From: Sphingobium jiangsuense
Lineage (GTDB): Bacteria > Pseudomonadota > Alphaproteobacteria > Sphingomonadales > Sphingomonadaceae
DNA: 64,000 nt
Assembly (NCBI RefSeq): GCF_014196495.1
Contig: NZ_JACIDT010000005.1
Coordinates: 1-64,000 of the forward strand
Direction of reading: 5' to 3'
Below are positions 31,294 through 40,654 of the stretch, piece after piece (positions within the stretch are counted from its first letter, which is position 1; the number at the start of each line of letters is the position of its first letter). Under the pieces are notes generated by a model, which was given only the letters and a program-made list of their open reading frames with translations, made no database searches and was not told where the DNA came from. A program made the position numbers and the translations under genes.

Positions 31294-33663
31294 ATGGCGA
31301 TTTTTTCTTGCAAAACCCTGCTTCGGCTTTCGGTTGCGATGGCCATCGTGCCCGCGCCGGTGCTGGCGCAGACGGCCCAGCCGGGCGGGGCCGGCGAAAC
31401 GGGGACAGTCGAGACCGGCGATAACGGCGGGTTGGTCGATATCGTGGTGACGGCGCAGCAGCGCGGGGAAAATCTCCAGCGCGCCGCCGTGCCGGTGTCG
31501 GTCGTGACGGGCGCGGATCTCGTCAAGTCGGGCACCACCGGCCTCGGCGCGCTGACCTCGGTTCCGGCGCTGCAGGTCGCGGCGGGCGGACAGGGCAATC
31601 TGGTCTTCATTCGCGGCGTCGGCAATTTCTCGTTTCTGCCGAGCAGCGATCCCGCCGCCGCGTTCAACTATGACGGCATCTATGTCGGGCGCTCCAGCTC
31701 GACGGTCGGCAATTTCTTCGACCTCGAACGGATCGAGGTGCTCAAGGGGCCGCAGGGCACGCTCTATGGCCGCAACGCTACGGCGGGCGCGATCAACGTG
31801 CTTCCGGTGCAGCCGAAGCTCGGCGAAACCTCGGGCTATGCGATGGCGTCCTACGGCAATTACGATGCGATCAACGCCGAGGGCGCGGTCAATGTCGGGC
31901 TGGGCGACAATGCGGGCTTCCGCCTGTCGGGCAGCTATACCAAGCATGACGGTTATCTGCGCGACGGCACCACCGCCGACGATTCCGGCGCGGTGCGCGC
32001 GCAGCTGAAGGTGGAGCTCTCGCCCGCGCTGACCGTCCGCCTTTCCGCCGACTATGCGCATCAGGGCGGGGTTGCCGGCGGCGCGACCTATCTCGGCAAA
32101 TATGCGTTCGACGCGACGGCGGGCCGGTTCGTCGTGACGCCCTCCGGCTTCGCGCCCGGCGAGGGGCTGTCCACGCCTGCAGCGTCGGCCTATCGCACCT
32201 CGAACGGCGCGGCGGGCACGCTGCCCGGCCGCTTCCTCGATCCGCTCGCGCGCCTGCCCTATTCGAACTTCGACATTTACGGCGCCCATGCGCAGATCGA
32301 TCTCCAGACGTCGATCGGCACGCTGACGCTGATTCCCGCATGGCGGCATGCGCGCAAGGACAATTTCAACGTCCAGTCGGGCCAGAATGTCGGCAACCTT
32401 CAGGATTCGGACCAGTATTCGGTCGAGGCGCGGCTGGTCAGCAACCCCGGCCGGCGGATCGACTATATCCTCGGCGCCTATTATTTCAGCGAGCGGATCG
32501 ACGACGACACCCATAATTCGACCGGCGCGGTCGCCAATTTCCTGACCGCCCGCTACACCACCAAGTCGCCGTCCGCCTATGCCCGCCTGACCTTTCACGC
32601 GACCGACTGGCTGCGCTTCACCGGCGGCCTGCGCTATACCGAGGACCGCAAGACGTTCACCAGCCTGGCGAGGACGCTGCAACTGAGCTGCACCGTGCCC
32701 GCCAACTGCCCGACCATGCCGCTGATGCCCTATACGCGGACCTTCGGCGAGCAGCCGGTCCGTCCGGCGGTCAATGGCGGGACTGCGCCCTTCGCGCCGG
32801 GCGTGATCGTGCGCCTGCTCGAAACCCCGGCCGCCGGGTCGGCGAAGACCGACAAGCTCACCTGGCGCGGCGCGGTCGAGCTCGATGTCGGGCCGAGCTC
32901 GATGCTCTATGCGAGCGCCGAGACCGGGTATCGCGCGGGCGGCTTCAACAATGACGCCCCCTATGCGCCGGAGAATATCACCGCCTATACGATCGGCATG
33001 AAGAACCGCTTCTTCGGCAACCGCTTCCAGCTCAACGCCGAGCTGTTCGACTGGAAGTACAAGGACCAGCAGCTGAGCTTCCTCGGCATCGACGGCACCG
33101 GGCGCGTCGGCGTCATCACCCGCAATATCGGCCGCTCGTCGATCCGGGGCGCGGAAGTGGAAGCGCTGGCGCGGCCGCTGGCGAACACCACGCTGCGCGC
33201 GGCGGTGCAATATGTCGACGCGACCTACAAGTCGTTCGTCTACCAGACTCCGGCCCGCCCGTTCGTCGGCTGCAACGTCACGCCGACCGGCGCGCTGTTC
33301 ACCGTGGACTGTTCGGGCAAGCGGCTGTTCAACTCGCCCAAATGGACGCTCAACCTCGCCGCGCAGCAGGTTATTCCGCTGGGCGATCTGCAGCTGACGA
33401 TCGATGCCGACACCCAGTACCGGTCGAGCCGCGAGACGGGCTTCGAGTATATCGCCGAGGAGCGGCAGGGCGCGACCTGGATCTCCAACGCGCAGATATC
33501 GCTTGGCCAGGCCGATGGCCGCTGGTCGATCGCCGCCTTCGTGCGCAATATCGAGAACGACCGCTACCAGATCTACGCCACGCCGGTCCCCGGCTCCAAC
33601 CTGATCGCGGGCATCGACGCCACGCCGCGGACCTACGGCGTCCGCCTGGCGACGCGGTTCTGA
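31294..33663 (+). CDS. TonB-dependent receptor (LysR-2 module)
   Basis: 789-residue outer-membrane receptor. Start MAIFSCKTLL chosen 8 bp after GAAGGGGAG; an upstream in-frame GTG lacks a ribosome site. The signal peptide ends near PVLAQ (about 26), then TonB-box-like VDIVVTAQQRGENLQ, plug VLKGPQGTLYGRNATAGAIN, and barrel end TYGVRLATRF. It is a paralogue of the receptor at 24153-26516. It begins a receptor-MFS-MBL-monooxygenase operon, which puts outer- and inner-membrane uptake and the first enzymes under one promoter. Confidence 0.93.
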   Translation: MAIFSCKTLLRLSVAMAIVPAPVLAQTAQPGGAGETGTVETGDNGGLVDIVVTAQQRGENLQRAAVPVSVVTGADLVKSGTTGLGALTSVPALQVAAGGQGNLVFIRGVGNFSFLPSSDPAAAFNYDGIYVGRSSSTVGNFFDLERIEVLKGPQGTLYGRNATAGAINVLPVQPKLGETSGYAMASYGNYDAINAEGAVNVGLGDNAGFRLSGSYTKHDGYLRDGTTADDSGAVRAQLKVELSPALTVRLSADYAHQGGVAGGATYLGKYAFDATAGRFVVTPSGFAPGEGLSTPAASAYRTSNGAAGTLPGRFLDPLARLPYSNFDIYGAHAQIDLQTSIGTLTLIPAWRHARKDNFNVQSGQNVGNLQDSDQYSVEARLVSNPGRRIDYILGAYYFSERIDDDTHNSTGAVANFLTARYTTKSPSAYARLTFHATDWLRFTGGLRYTEDRKTFTSLARTLQLSCTVPANCPTMPLMPYTRTFGEQPVRPAVNGGTAPFAPGVIVRLLETPAAGSAKTDKLTWRGAVELDVGPSSMLYASAETGYRAGGFNNDAPYAPENITAYTIGMKNRFFGNRFQLNAELFDWKYKDQQLSFLGIDGTGRVGVITRNIGRSSIRGAEVEALARPLANTTLRAAVQYVDATYKSFVYQTPARPFVGCNVTPTGALFTVDCSGKRLFNSPKWTLNLAAQQVIPLGDLQLTIDADTQYRSSRETGFEYIAEERQGATWISNAQISLGQADGRWSIAAFVRNIENDRYQIYATPVPGSNLIAGIDATPRTYGVRLATRF

Positions 33664-33664
33664 C

Positions 33665-35014
33665 ATGGCGGCGGTGAGCATCGCTTCCCCGGCAGGCCCC
33701 GGCGAGGAGGAGCAGGCTCCCCTCGCCGCCGGGCCGATGAGCCGGCCGCAGATCGTTGCGGCCTGCATCGCCGTGCTGATCGCCGCGCTGGACGGCTATG
33801 ACCTGCTCGCCATGGCCTTTGCCGCGCCGGCGCTGACGCTGGACTGGGGGCTGGACAAGGCGACGGTCGGCTTCCTGCTGTCTACCGCGCTGATCGGCAT
33901 GGCGATCGGATCGCTGGGCCTGTCGCCGCTGGCCGATGTGGTCGGGCGCAGGCCGGCGGTGCTAGGCGCGATCGGGCTGACGATCGTCGGGTCGCTGCTG
34001 TCGGCGCTGTCGCTCTCGGTCCCGCTGCTCGCGTTCAGCCGCATCCTCACCGGAATGGGCATCGGCACGCTCGTCCCGCTGACGACCACGATCGCGTCGG
34101 AATTCGTCAATGCGAAGTCGCGCCCGTTCGCGATCGCGGCGACGACCGTCGGCCTGCCGGTCGGCTCGATCATCGGCGCGCTGGTCGCGGCGCTCCTGCT
34201 CCGCCATTTCGGCTGGCATTCGGTGTTCCTGTCCGGGGCGATCGCGGGCACGATGGTGCTGCTGGTGGTCGCCGTCGCGCTACCCGAATCCCCGGCCTTC
34301 CTCATCGCCCGCCGTCCGGCCGACGCGCTGGCGCGGCTGAACCGGGTGATGGCCCGGCTGGGCCGCGCGCCGGTGCAGGACCTGCCGCCGGGCAGGACGC
34401 GGGAGCGCGCGTCCTACAAGGCGCTGTTCACGCCGGAGCTGATCGCGACGACGCTGCGCTTCGTCGCGATCCAGGTGCTGGTTTCGACCTCGGCCTATTA
34501 TCTCATCAACTGGCTGCCGCAGCTGATCGCCGACATGGGCTTTTCCCCCTCGACCGCGAGCCTCGCCTCGGCGGCGTCGAGCGTGGTCGGCATCTTTTCC
34601 GGCCTGTTGTTCGGGGCGGTGGCGACGCGGTTCGGCCCGGCGCCGCTGGCGGGCGCGGCGATGATCGGCTTCGGCATCGCGATCGCGGTGTTCGGCGTGG
34701 TTCCGCCCCATCTTTCGGCGGTGATCGTGGCGGCCAGCGCCTGCGGCTTCTTCCTCAACGGCTGCACCGGCATCTTCTTCGCGACGGTTGCGGCGAGCTT
34801 CCCGCCACTCAGCCGCGTTTCGGGCATCGGCTTCGTGATGGGGATCGGACGGGTGTTCAGCATCCTCGGCCCGACGCTCGCGGGCTGGCTGTTCGGCGCG
34901 GGGCTGACGCGCGCCGGGGTCTCGCTGATCTTCGGGGTTGCGCCGGTCGTCGCGGGCCTGCTCCTGTTGAGCACGGTGGTGGGGAGGCGGCCCAAGGGCC
35001 CCGCCGCCGCCTGA
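33665..35014 (+). CDS. MFS transporter, aromatic acid:H+ symporter type
   Basis: 449 residues with 12 predicted membrane segments. LDGYDLLAMAFAAPAL in TM1 carries the DGYD signature of the AAHS group (PcaK, BenK, MhpT), and PLADVVGRRP matches the MFS loop 2-3 motif. It probably takes up an aromatic acid or similar anion. It starts one base after the receptor stop, so it is tightly coupled. It is a paralogue of the carrier at 37089-38414. Confidence 0.9.
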   Translation: MAAVSIASPAGPGEEEQAPLAAGPMSRPQIVAACIAVLIAALDGYDLLAMAFAAPALTLDWGLDKATVGFLLSTALIGMAIGSLGLSPLADVVGRRPAVLGAIGLTIVGSLLSALSLSVPLLAFSRILTGMGIGTLVPLTTTIASEFVNAKSRPFAIAATTVGLPVGSIIGALVAALLLRHFGWHSVFLSGAIAGTMVLLVVAVALPESPAFLIARRPADALARLNRVMARLGRAPVQDLPPGRTRERASYKALFTPELIATTLRFVAIQVLVSTSAYYLINWLPQLIADMGFSPSTASLASAASSVVGIFSGLLFGAVATRFGPAPLAGAAMIGFGIAIAVFGVVPPHLSAVIVAASACGFFLNGCTGIFFATVAASFPPLSRVSGIGFVMGIGRVFSILGPTLAGWLFGAGLTRAGVSLIFGVAPVVAGLLLLSTVVGRRPKGPAAA

Positions 35015-35032
35015 CAGAACCGGAGGAACCGC

Positions 35033-35752
35033 ATGCCGTTCACGCCAGTCACCGATGATCTGTTTGTCCTCCGCGGCCCGGTGAACATCTATCTGCTGCG
35101 GGTGCATGACGGCTATGCGCTGGTCGACACCGGCTTTCCGGGCAGCGAGAAGAAGCTCTTGCAGGCGCTGGCGGAGCTGGGCGTCGCGCCGGAGGACATC
35201 CGGCATATCCTGCTGACCCATGCCCATCCCGATCATATCGGCAGCGCCGCCGCGATAAAGCGCCTGACGGGTGCGAAGGTCTATGCCAGCGCGATCGACG
35301 CGCCGATCATCGAGGCGGGCACCGGCTTCCGCCCCGGCACGGCATCGCCGGGCTGGCGCAACAGGGCGGTGATGGCGATCATCTCGCGGATCATCCGCAA
35401 GGTGCCGCCGACGCTGGTCGACCATAAGCTGCACGGCCATGACGGCGTGCCGTTCCTCAACGATTTCACCAGCATCCCGGCGCCGGGGCATTGCGCCGGG
35501 CAACTGGCGTTCCTGTGGAACCGCGCGGGCGGCATCCTGTTCGCCGCCGACACCACGATCAACCGCGGCGGCGGAATGAAGCTGACCGCCGGGAACGAGG
35601 ATATCGACGAGGCCCGGCGCAGCCTCGCCCGGCTGGCCGAGCACAGCTTCGAGATCATCTGCTTCGGCCATGGGCCGGTGGTGACATCGGGCGGCGACGC
35701 GCTGTGGCGCAGCGTCTGGCTGCATGGTCCCGAAGCCGCGCCCCGATCGTGA
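35033..35752 (+). CDS. Metallo-beta-lactamase-fold hydrolase (cytoplasmic)
   Basis: 239 residues, no signal peptide. THAHPDHIG supplies His63, His65, Asp67 and His68; APGHCAGQ and FAADTTINRG supply further metal ligands. It resembles glyoxalase II-like and quorum-lactonase-like MBL enzymes. Thioester, ester or lactone hydrolysis is likely. CGGAGGAA precedes the start. It lies between the carrier and the monooxygenase in one operon, and could open a lactone, including one made by a Baeyer-Villiger-type step (speculative). Confidence 0.83.
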   Translation: MPFTPVTDDLFVLRGPVNIYLLRVHDGYALVDTGFPGSEKKLLQALAELGVAPEDIRHILLTHAHPDHIGSAAAIKRLTGAKVYASAIDAPIIEAGTGFRPGTASPGWRNRAVMAIISRIIRKVPPTLVDHKLHGHDGVPFLNDFTSIPAPGHCAGQLAFLWNRAGGILFAADTTINRGGGMKLTAGNEDIDEARRSLARLAEHSFEIICFGHGPVVTSGGDALWRSVWLHGPEAAPRS

Positions 35753-35810
35753 AGTGACAGTCCGCCGCCGATCCGGCACCACTATATTCGACCTGAAGGA
35801 GTTCTGAAAA

Positions 35811-36938
35811 ATGGCATGTGTTTCAAGGGCAGCGATCATCGGCGGCGGCGTCGCGGGTCTTGCGGCGGGCATCGCGCTTCGCAAGGCGGGCGTGGAATGC
35901 GATCTGGTGGAGCTGGTCGGCGGGGCGGAGGGCGCCTCGCTCGGGCTGTCGGGCCGGGCCGCCGAGGCATTGGCCGATCTGGATATCTACGACGAATGCT
36001 ATGCCAACGGCACGCCGTGGGAGGCCGACACCCGCGCGGCGTCGCAATCGGATGCCGCCGGCAACATGATCAGCCCCGGCCCCGCCCGGCCGAACTGGCC
36101 CGGCGCAAGGACGCCGGTCGGCATCTACCGGCCCAAATTGGCGGAGATACTGGAGAACAAGGCCCGGTCGCTGGGCGTGAACATCCGCATCGGCGTTTCG
36201 GCGGAATCGATCACCGAAACCGACGCCGGGGCGGTGGTGAAATTCTCCGATGGGGTCGAGGGCACCTATGATCTCGTCATCGGCGCCGACGGCATCAAAT
36301 CCCGCACCCGCGAGATGATCTTCCCCGATGCGCCCAGCCCGCGTTATTCCGGGCAGGTCAGCATCCGCTGGATGGCGCCGGGGCCGAAGATCGTCGAGGA
36401 AGGCTGGTATAACGGCCCGCTCGGTCGGGTGGGCTTCTATTATCTGCCGCAGGGCATGATCTATGTGCCCGCCGTCGTCGACATGCCGGAGCTGCGGCGG
36501 ATGACGCCGGAAGAGGAATATGCCTATTATGTCCGCCTGCTCGAAAGCTATACCGCGCCCGCGATCGTCGAGCTGCGCCGCCGCCTCACCCCGGACGCGA
36601 AGCTGATCTTCCGGCCGTTCAACTGGATCCTGGTGCCCGACATCTGGCACAAGGGCCGCACGCTGCTGATCGGCGACGCCGCGCATGCGACCACCGCCCA
36701 TATGGGCATGGGCGCGGGAATGGCGCTGGAGGATGCGGTGGTGCTCGGCCAATGCATCGCGCAGGCCGAGACGCTGGAGCAGGCGTTCGAGCGCTTCATG
36801 GCGCGGCGCTATGAGCGGGTGAAGACGGTGGTGGAAACCAGCGTCGCGGCCTCGCAGCTCGAACTGCGCAATGCACCGACCGCTGAGAAAATGGCGCTGC
36901 TGGCCACCGGGCTGAAGGCGATCGCCCAGCCCTATTGA
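35811..36938 (+). CDS. FAD-dependent monooxygenase (salicylate hydroxylase-like, group A)
   Basis: 375 residues, shorter than the MhpA-like proteins here because it lacks the C-terminal extension. GGGVAGLAAGIALRKAG at about 11-27 binds FAD, VIGADGIKS is the DG motif, and GDAAHATTAHMGMGAGMALE starts at about 288. It hydroxylates (or oxidatively decarboxylates) a small aromatic or enolic substrate using NAD(P)H. AAGGAG precedes the start. Last gene of the LysR-2 operon, followed by a hairpin. Confidence 0.87.
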   Translation: MACVSRAAIIGGGVAGLAAGIALRKAGVECDLVELVGGAEGASLGLSGRAAEALADLDIYDECYANGTPWEADTRAASQSDAAGNMISPGPARPNWPGARTPVGIYRPKLAEILENKARSLGVNIRIGVSAESITETDAGAVVKFSDGVEGTYDLVIGADGIKSRTREMIFPDAPSPRYSGQVSIRWMAPGPKIVEEGWYNGPLGRVGFYYLPQGMIYVPAVVDMPELRRMTPEEEYAYYVRLLESYTAPAIVELRRRLTPDAKLIFRPFNWILVPDIWHKGRTLLIGDAAHATTAHMGMGAGMALEDAVVLGQCIAQAETLEQAFERFMARRYERVKTVVETSVAASQLELRNAPTAEKMALLATGLKAIAQPY

Positions 36939-36982
36939 GCGCAGACTGCCGCCCGGTCGCACGGGCGGCGGCGGGGAGGTCA

Positions 36983-37016
36983 GACAATCGCGCCGCCATT
37001 GATCGGCGCGATTGTC
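36983..37016. terminator. Hairpin between convergent genes
   Basis: A perfect 13-bp stem GACAATCGCGCCG / CGGCGCGATTGTC with an 8-base loop, between the monooxygenase stop (36938) and the convergent MFS stop (37089). The downstream T content is modest (CTTCTGTCTTG). Confidence 0.65.
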
Positions 37017-37088
37017 CGGCTTCTGTCTTGCTCCCGTTTCCGCATGGCCGAAGCCGGGCGCCCAAGACGCCCTCAGAGCCTGTCGGGC

Positions 37089-38414
37089 CTATTGCGAACC
37101 GGACGGCCGATGGCGGAACGTGCCGATCAGCAGCGCGGCCATGAGCGGGCCGATGGCGAAAGCCAGCGATACCTCCGCCCGCGACCATCCATGGCTGAAC
37201 AGGACGCCCGCGAGCGCCGGGCCGATCACGCTCGCGATCCGCGCCGCGCCCATGGCGAACCCGATGCCCGAAGCGCGCATCGCCGCCGGAAAGGAATCGG
37301 CCATGATCGCGTACAGCATGCCCGTCGTCCCGGCGAGGCAGAAGCCCAATATACCGGCGGAAAGGACGAACAGGGGGATCGCCGGCGGCACCAGACCCAC
37401 CGCCGCCAATCCGAGGGCCGCGCCGGTCATCGAAACGGCGGCGATCCGGGTGGGGGCGAAGCGGAAGGAAAAGGCCGCAAAGCCGATGCCGCCCAGCAGG
37501 CCCAGCATGCCCGACTGCGCCGAAACCATGCTCCCCTGCGCGGGCGTGAACCCGGCATCGACCACCATCTGCGGCAGCCAGTTGAGGATATAATAGGATG
37601 AGATCGCGATGAGCATCGCGACCGACGCCAGGCGCAGCACCACCGCCCTCGGTCCCGGCGCGAACAGCGACCGGTAGGAACCGCGCTGCGCGCCCGCCGT
37701 CGCGGCGGGCAGTTCCTGAAGCGGGGCCTGCCCGATGGCGAGCAGCACCCGGTTCACCCGCTGCAACGCGTCCGGCGTCCGGCGCGCGATGAGGAAAGCC
37801 GGTGATTCCGGCAGGATGAACGCCGCGAGCAGGAACAATATCCCGCCGCTGATGGAGCCGGTCAGGAACACCCAATGCCAGGTGGCGCCCTTCAATATGG
37901 CCGAAGCCGCCACGCCGCCCACCACGCCGCCTATGGGAAATCCTATCGTCGCGATGGCCGCGATCGCGAGGGAGCGGAAGCGGGCATTGGTGAACTCGGC
38001 GGAGATCAGCGTCGTCATCGCGACCATCACGCCGATGCCGATGCCGGTCAGCACCCTCGACCCGGCGAGCAGCGGCACCGACGCGGAAATGCCCGACAGC
38101 GCGGTTCCCATGGTCAGCAGCAGCAATGCGCCCAGCACCACCTTCCGGCGCCCGACAATGTCCGCCAGCGGGGAAAGCGCGATCGCGCCGATCGCCATGC
38201 CGGCGAGGCTGCTCGACAGCAGCAGGCCGATGATATCCTTTTCGAGATTCCATTCCCGCGCCACCGCCGGGGCGGCGAACGCCATCGCCAGCGCATCATA
38301 GCCGTCCAGTGCCGCCAGCAATATGGAGACGGCCAGGACCATGACCTGCCGTGGGCGCATCGGCGCATCGTCAAGCGGGCTGGCGATCGTCCGCCCCGCC
38401 GGCGCCGCCGTCAT
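37089..38414 (-). CDS. MFS transporter, aromatic acid:H+ symporter type
   Basis: 441 residues; LDGYDALAMAFAAPAV in TM1 gives the DGYD signature and PLADIVGRRK the loop motif. Start MTAAPAGRT chosen 8 bp after GGGAGG; 13 residues upstream another ATG lacks a ribosome site. Clearly paralogous to 33665-35014 over its length, with convergent orientation around the monooxygenase. Two related carriers in one regulon may handle substrate and intermediate separately, or one may be redundant. A LysR-2 box lies 162 bp upstream. Confidence 0.9.
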   Translation of the reverse strand: MTAAPAGRTIASPLDDAPMRPRQVMVLAVSILLAALDGYDALAMAFAAPAVAREWNLEKDIIGLLLSSSLAGMAIGAIALSPLADIVGRRKVVLGALLLLTMGTALSGISASVPLLAGSRVLTGIGIGVMVAMTTLISAEFTNARFRSLAIAAIATIGFPIGGVVGGVAASAILKGATWHWVFLTGSISGGILFLLAAFILPESPAFLIARRTPDALQRVNRVLLAIGQAPLQELPAATAGAQRGSYRSLFAPGPRAVVLRLASVAMLIAISSYYILNWLPQMVVDAGFTPAQGSMVSAQSGMLGLLGGIGFAAFSFRFAPTRIAAVSMTGAALGLAAVGLVPPAIPLFVLSAGILGFCLAGTTGMLYAIMADSFPAAMRASGIGFAMGAARIASVIGPALAGVLFSHGWSRAEVSLAFAIGPLMAALLIGTFRHRPSGSQ

Positions 38415-38575
38415 GCGCGCGCCTCCCGCTTTTCCCCTGCCGGATGCATGCACCGGCTCTTTCGCGGCCTATTCTTCATCAGCTGTCCTCTCCCGCCTCG
38501 GGCGTGCGTCGCTTTCGCTTATCGGACATCGTGATGGAGGCGCCGCGGGGGGAGGAAAAGATGGCAATTTCCAAT

Positions 38576-38595
38576 GTTGTTACCCCGCAGGTATA
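38576..38595 (-). promoter_or_regulatory. LysR-2 box, copy 2
   Basis: The minus strand reads TATACCTGCGGGGTAACAAC, between the LysR-2 stop and the MFS start at 38414, oriented toward the MFS gene. Confidence 0.6.
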
Positions 38596-38629
38596 TAATC
38601 GGATCCGACTGTTCAGCAGGCAGGGCGGG

Positions 38630-39574
38630 TCATACGATGGACGGCCGCTCCATGGCCTGCTGGCGCCGGTACAGATAGGCGGAGGCCGCCCGCATCGCCA
38701 GATCGTTGAGAAACTCGCTGGCGGGGGTGAGGGGAATGTTGGCGCGCCGCACCGCGCATATCCGGGGCGCCTTCGAAACCTCGCGCACCGGTATCCGCTC
38801 CATCGCGCCGGTCGCGCGGATAATCTCTATCCATTGCTGGGGGACGGGGGCCAGCAGATCCGATGTCGCCACGATCACGGCCAGATTCATAGCCGACGAG
38901 GCTTGCATGACGATGCGCGGCGCGGGCAAGCCCGCGGCGAGGAAAACGCCGTTCACCTCATTGTCGCTGTCGATCGCCATCGGGGTCGTCACCCAGGATG
39001 CGCCGACGAGGTCCGCCAGCGACGTCGCGGAGCGCAGCGGATGGCCTTTCCGCCCGACGATCATCCTTTCATTCTCGAACAGCAATTCGATGACCAGCGC
39101 GGGATCGACGAAGCCCTTCGCCACCGGACCATAATAGAGATCGACGATCCCGTCGCGAATTTCCGATTCGAGCATCGGCAGCGAGCCTTCGAGCAGCTTG
39201 ATGCGGATATTGGGATATTTCACGTGAAAGCGCTTCACGATCATCGGCATCATCGCGATCAGCGCGGCGCTGGAGCAGCCTACGGTGATGACCCCCCGGT
39301 CCTCGCCCTTCAGATGCTCCATTTCGGCGCGCGCGCGATCGAATTCCGCATAGATCGCCTTCGCCCGCCGGAAAAGCACTTCCCCCGCATGCGTCAGCTT
39401 CATCCCGAACTTGTTGCGTTCGAACAGGACGACGCCGAGTTCCTGCTCCAGCTCCTTGATGCTGCGGGATACCGCCGGTTGCGCCAATCCGAGATGCTTG
39501 GCCCCCGCGCGCAGGCTTCCCCTCTCGACTATCGCTATCACGTTGCGCAGATGGTGCAGCTTCATCTGTCCCAT
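38630..39574 (-). CDS. LysR family regulator (LysR-2)
   Basis: 314 residues. HTH: LHHLRNVIAIVERGSLRAGA and LGLAQPAVSRSIKELEQELG; effector domain with GRKGHPLRSATS. Similar in sequence to LysR-1 (shared SLRA, RKGHPL and IPLTP phrases), so the two regulators are probably paralogues with different DNA boxes. The TATACC-N4-CGGTAACAAC box lies 17 bp upstream of its start and also faces the SnoaL-like gene. Confidence 0.92.
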   Translation of the reverse strand: MGQMKLHHLRNVIAIVERGSLRAGAKHLGLAQPAVSRSIKELEQELGVVLFERNKFGMKLTHAGEVLFRRAKAIYAEFDRARAEMEHLKGEDRGVITVGCSSAALIAMMPMIVKRFHVKYPNIRIKLLEGSLPMLESEIRDGIVDLYYGPVAKGFVDPALVIELLFENERMIVGRKGHPLRSATSLADLVGASWVTTPMAIDSDNEVNGVFLAAGLPAPRIVMQASSAMNLAVIVATSDLLAPVPQQWIEIIRATGAMERIPVREVSKAPRICAVRRANIPLTPASEFLNDLAMRAASAYLYRRQQAMERPSIV

Positions 39575-39590
39575 CGAATGGGCTCTCCCC

Positions 39591-39610
39591 TATACCTTAT
39601 CGGTAACAAC
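39591..39610 (+). promoter_or_regulatory. LysR-2 box, copy 3
   Basis: TATACCTTATCGGTAACAAC in the divergent interval between LysR-2 (start 39574) and the SnoaL-like gene (start 39704). TACC-N5-GGTA inside it is a dyad with T-N11-A geometry. Confidence 0.6.
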
Positions 39611-39703
39611 CTCACGCAAATCGCGTCTCCTTGCAAGGCCGCTTTGATTGTACGGGGGTAGGCGAAGCGCGCCCGCGCGAACGCAAGGAAGGACGATCGG
39701 ATT

Positions 39704-40375
39704 ATGCAGCATGGGATCAGTGAGCCGGACGAGGATAACCGCCACCGCGCCATTCAACGTGCCGTGGACAAGGCTGCCATCGCCGAATTGCTGCAAAACT
39801 GGGTAATCTGGCGCGATGCGGGGGAGTGGGACCGGTTCGCCACGGTCTGGCATCAGGATGGGCGCATGTCCGCCACCTGGTTCCGGGCGGGCGCGGCCGA
39901 GTTCATCGAAGGCTGTCGCAAGGCCTTCGACGCGGGGATGGTCGGCCTGCATTCGCTGGGAGCGATCAGCATCGACGTGGAGGGGACGCGCGCCGTCGCC
40001 CAATCCCGCATGGAGATCGTGCATCGCGGCCGGATCGACGGGGTGGAGGTCGATGTGACCTGCCTCGGCCGCTTCGTGGATGCGCTGGAAAAGCGCGACG
40101 GACGCTGGGGCCTCGTGCTGCGGCAGCCGGTCTATGAGCTGGACCGGATGGTGCCCGTGCGCCCCGGCGCGACGCTGGACCTCGACGAAGCGCTGCTTGC
40201 CTCTTTTCCCGACGGCTATCGCCATCTCGGCTATCTCCAGACCAAGCTGGGGATGGAGGTGTATCGCAACCTGCCGGGGACGAGGGGCCCGGAAATGGCG
40301 GAGCTGCGCAAGCGCATGAAACAATGGCTCGACGGCGCCGGCGCGGACTGCCTTGACGCGATGCTCCCCCGCTGA
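39704..40375 (+). CDS. SnoaL/NTF2-like protein
   Basis: 223 residues. The N-terminal half fits the SnoaL-like (SnoaL_4) cone fold: AIAELLQNWVIWRDAGEWDR followed by FATVWHQDGRMSATWF. This fold houses LinA-type dehydrochlorinase, scytalone dehydratase, BaiE and small hydratases or isomerases. The C-terminal 70 residues, charged and helical, are an extension I do not recognise. Divergent from LysR-2 with a shared box, so probably an enzyme of the same pathway, for example a dehydratase or cyclase. Confidence 0.8.
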   Translation: MQHGISEPDEDNRHRAIQRAVDKAAIAELLQNWVIWRDAGEWDRFATVWHQDGRMSATWFRAGAAEFIEGCRKAFDAGMVGLHSLGAISIDVEGTRAVAQSRMEIVHRGRIDGVEVDVTCLGRFVDALEKRDGRWGLVLRQPVYELDRMVPVRPGATLDLDEALLASFPDGYRHLGYLQTKLGMEVYRNLPGTRGPEMAELRKRMKQWLDGAGADCLDAMLPR

Positions 40376-40433
40376 ACGAAGATCTCAAATCTATGTTACG
40401 ACATACCGGCCGGATATGTTTCGTATAGCATCT

Positions 40434-40571
40434 ATGGATAAGGGAGATCAGGAGACGTGGAATATCATTATGGCATATGGCTGTTTAGAAGAAATGCGGG
40501 CATGGTATAATATGTCTCTTGATCGATATGGCCATCCTTCAAGACGGATATTGCCAGAGACGCGACGATGA
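40434..40571 (+). CDS. Possible small AT-rich gene
   Basis: 45 codons, MDKGDQETWNIIMAYGCLEE to the stop, with a composition clearly more AT-rich than neighbours and no good ribosome site (GGAGA lies inside). It may be coding or simply AT-rich intergenic DNA. No family recognised. A weak 6-bp hairpin (40604-40620) follows. Confidence 0.25.
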   Translation: MDKGDQETWNIIMAYGCLEEMRAWYNMSLDRYGHPSRRILPETRR

Positions 40572-40654
40572 ACTGCCCGGTTGCGGGGTAAGCGATGCTC
40601 CACGATCGGCTGCACCGATCAGGGAGCGGTTCGCCCCGCCCGACAATCCCCCGC

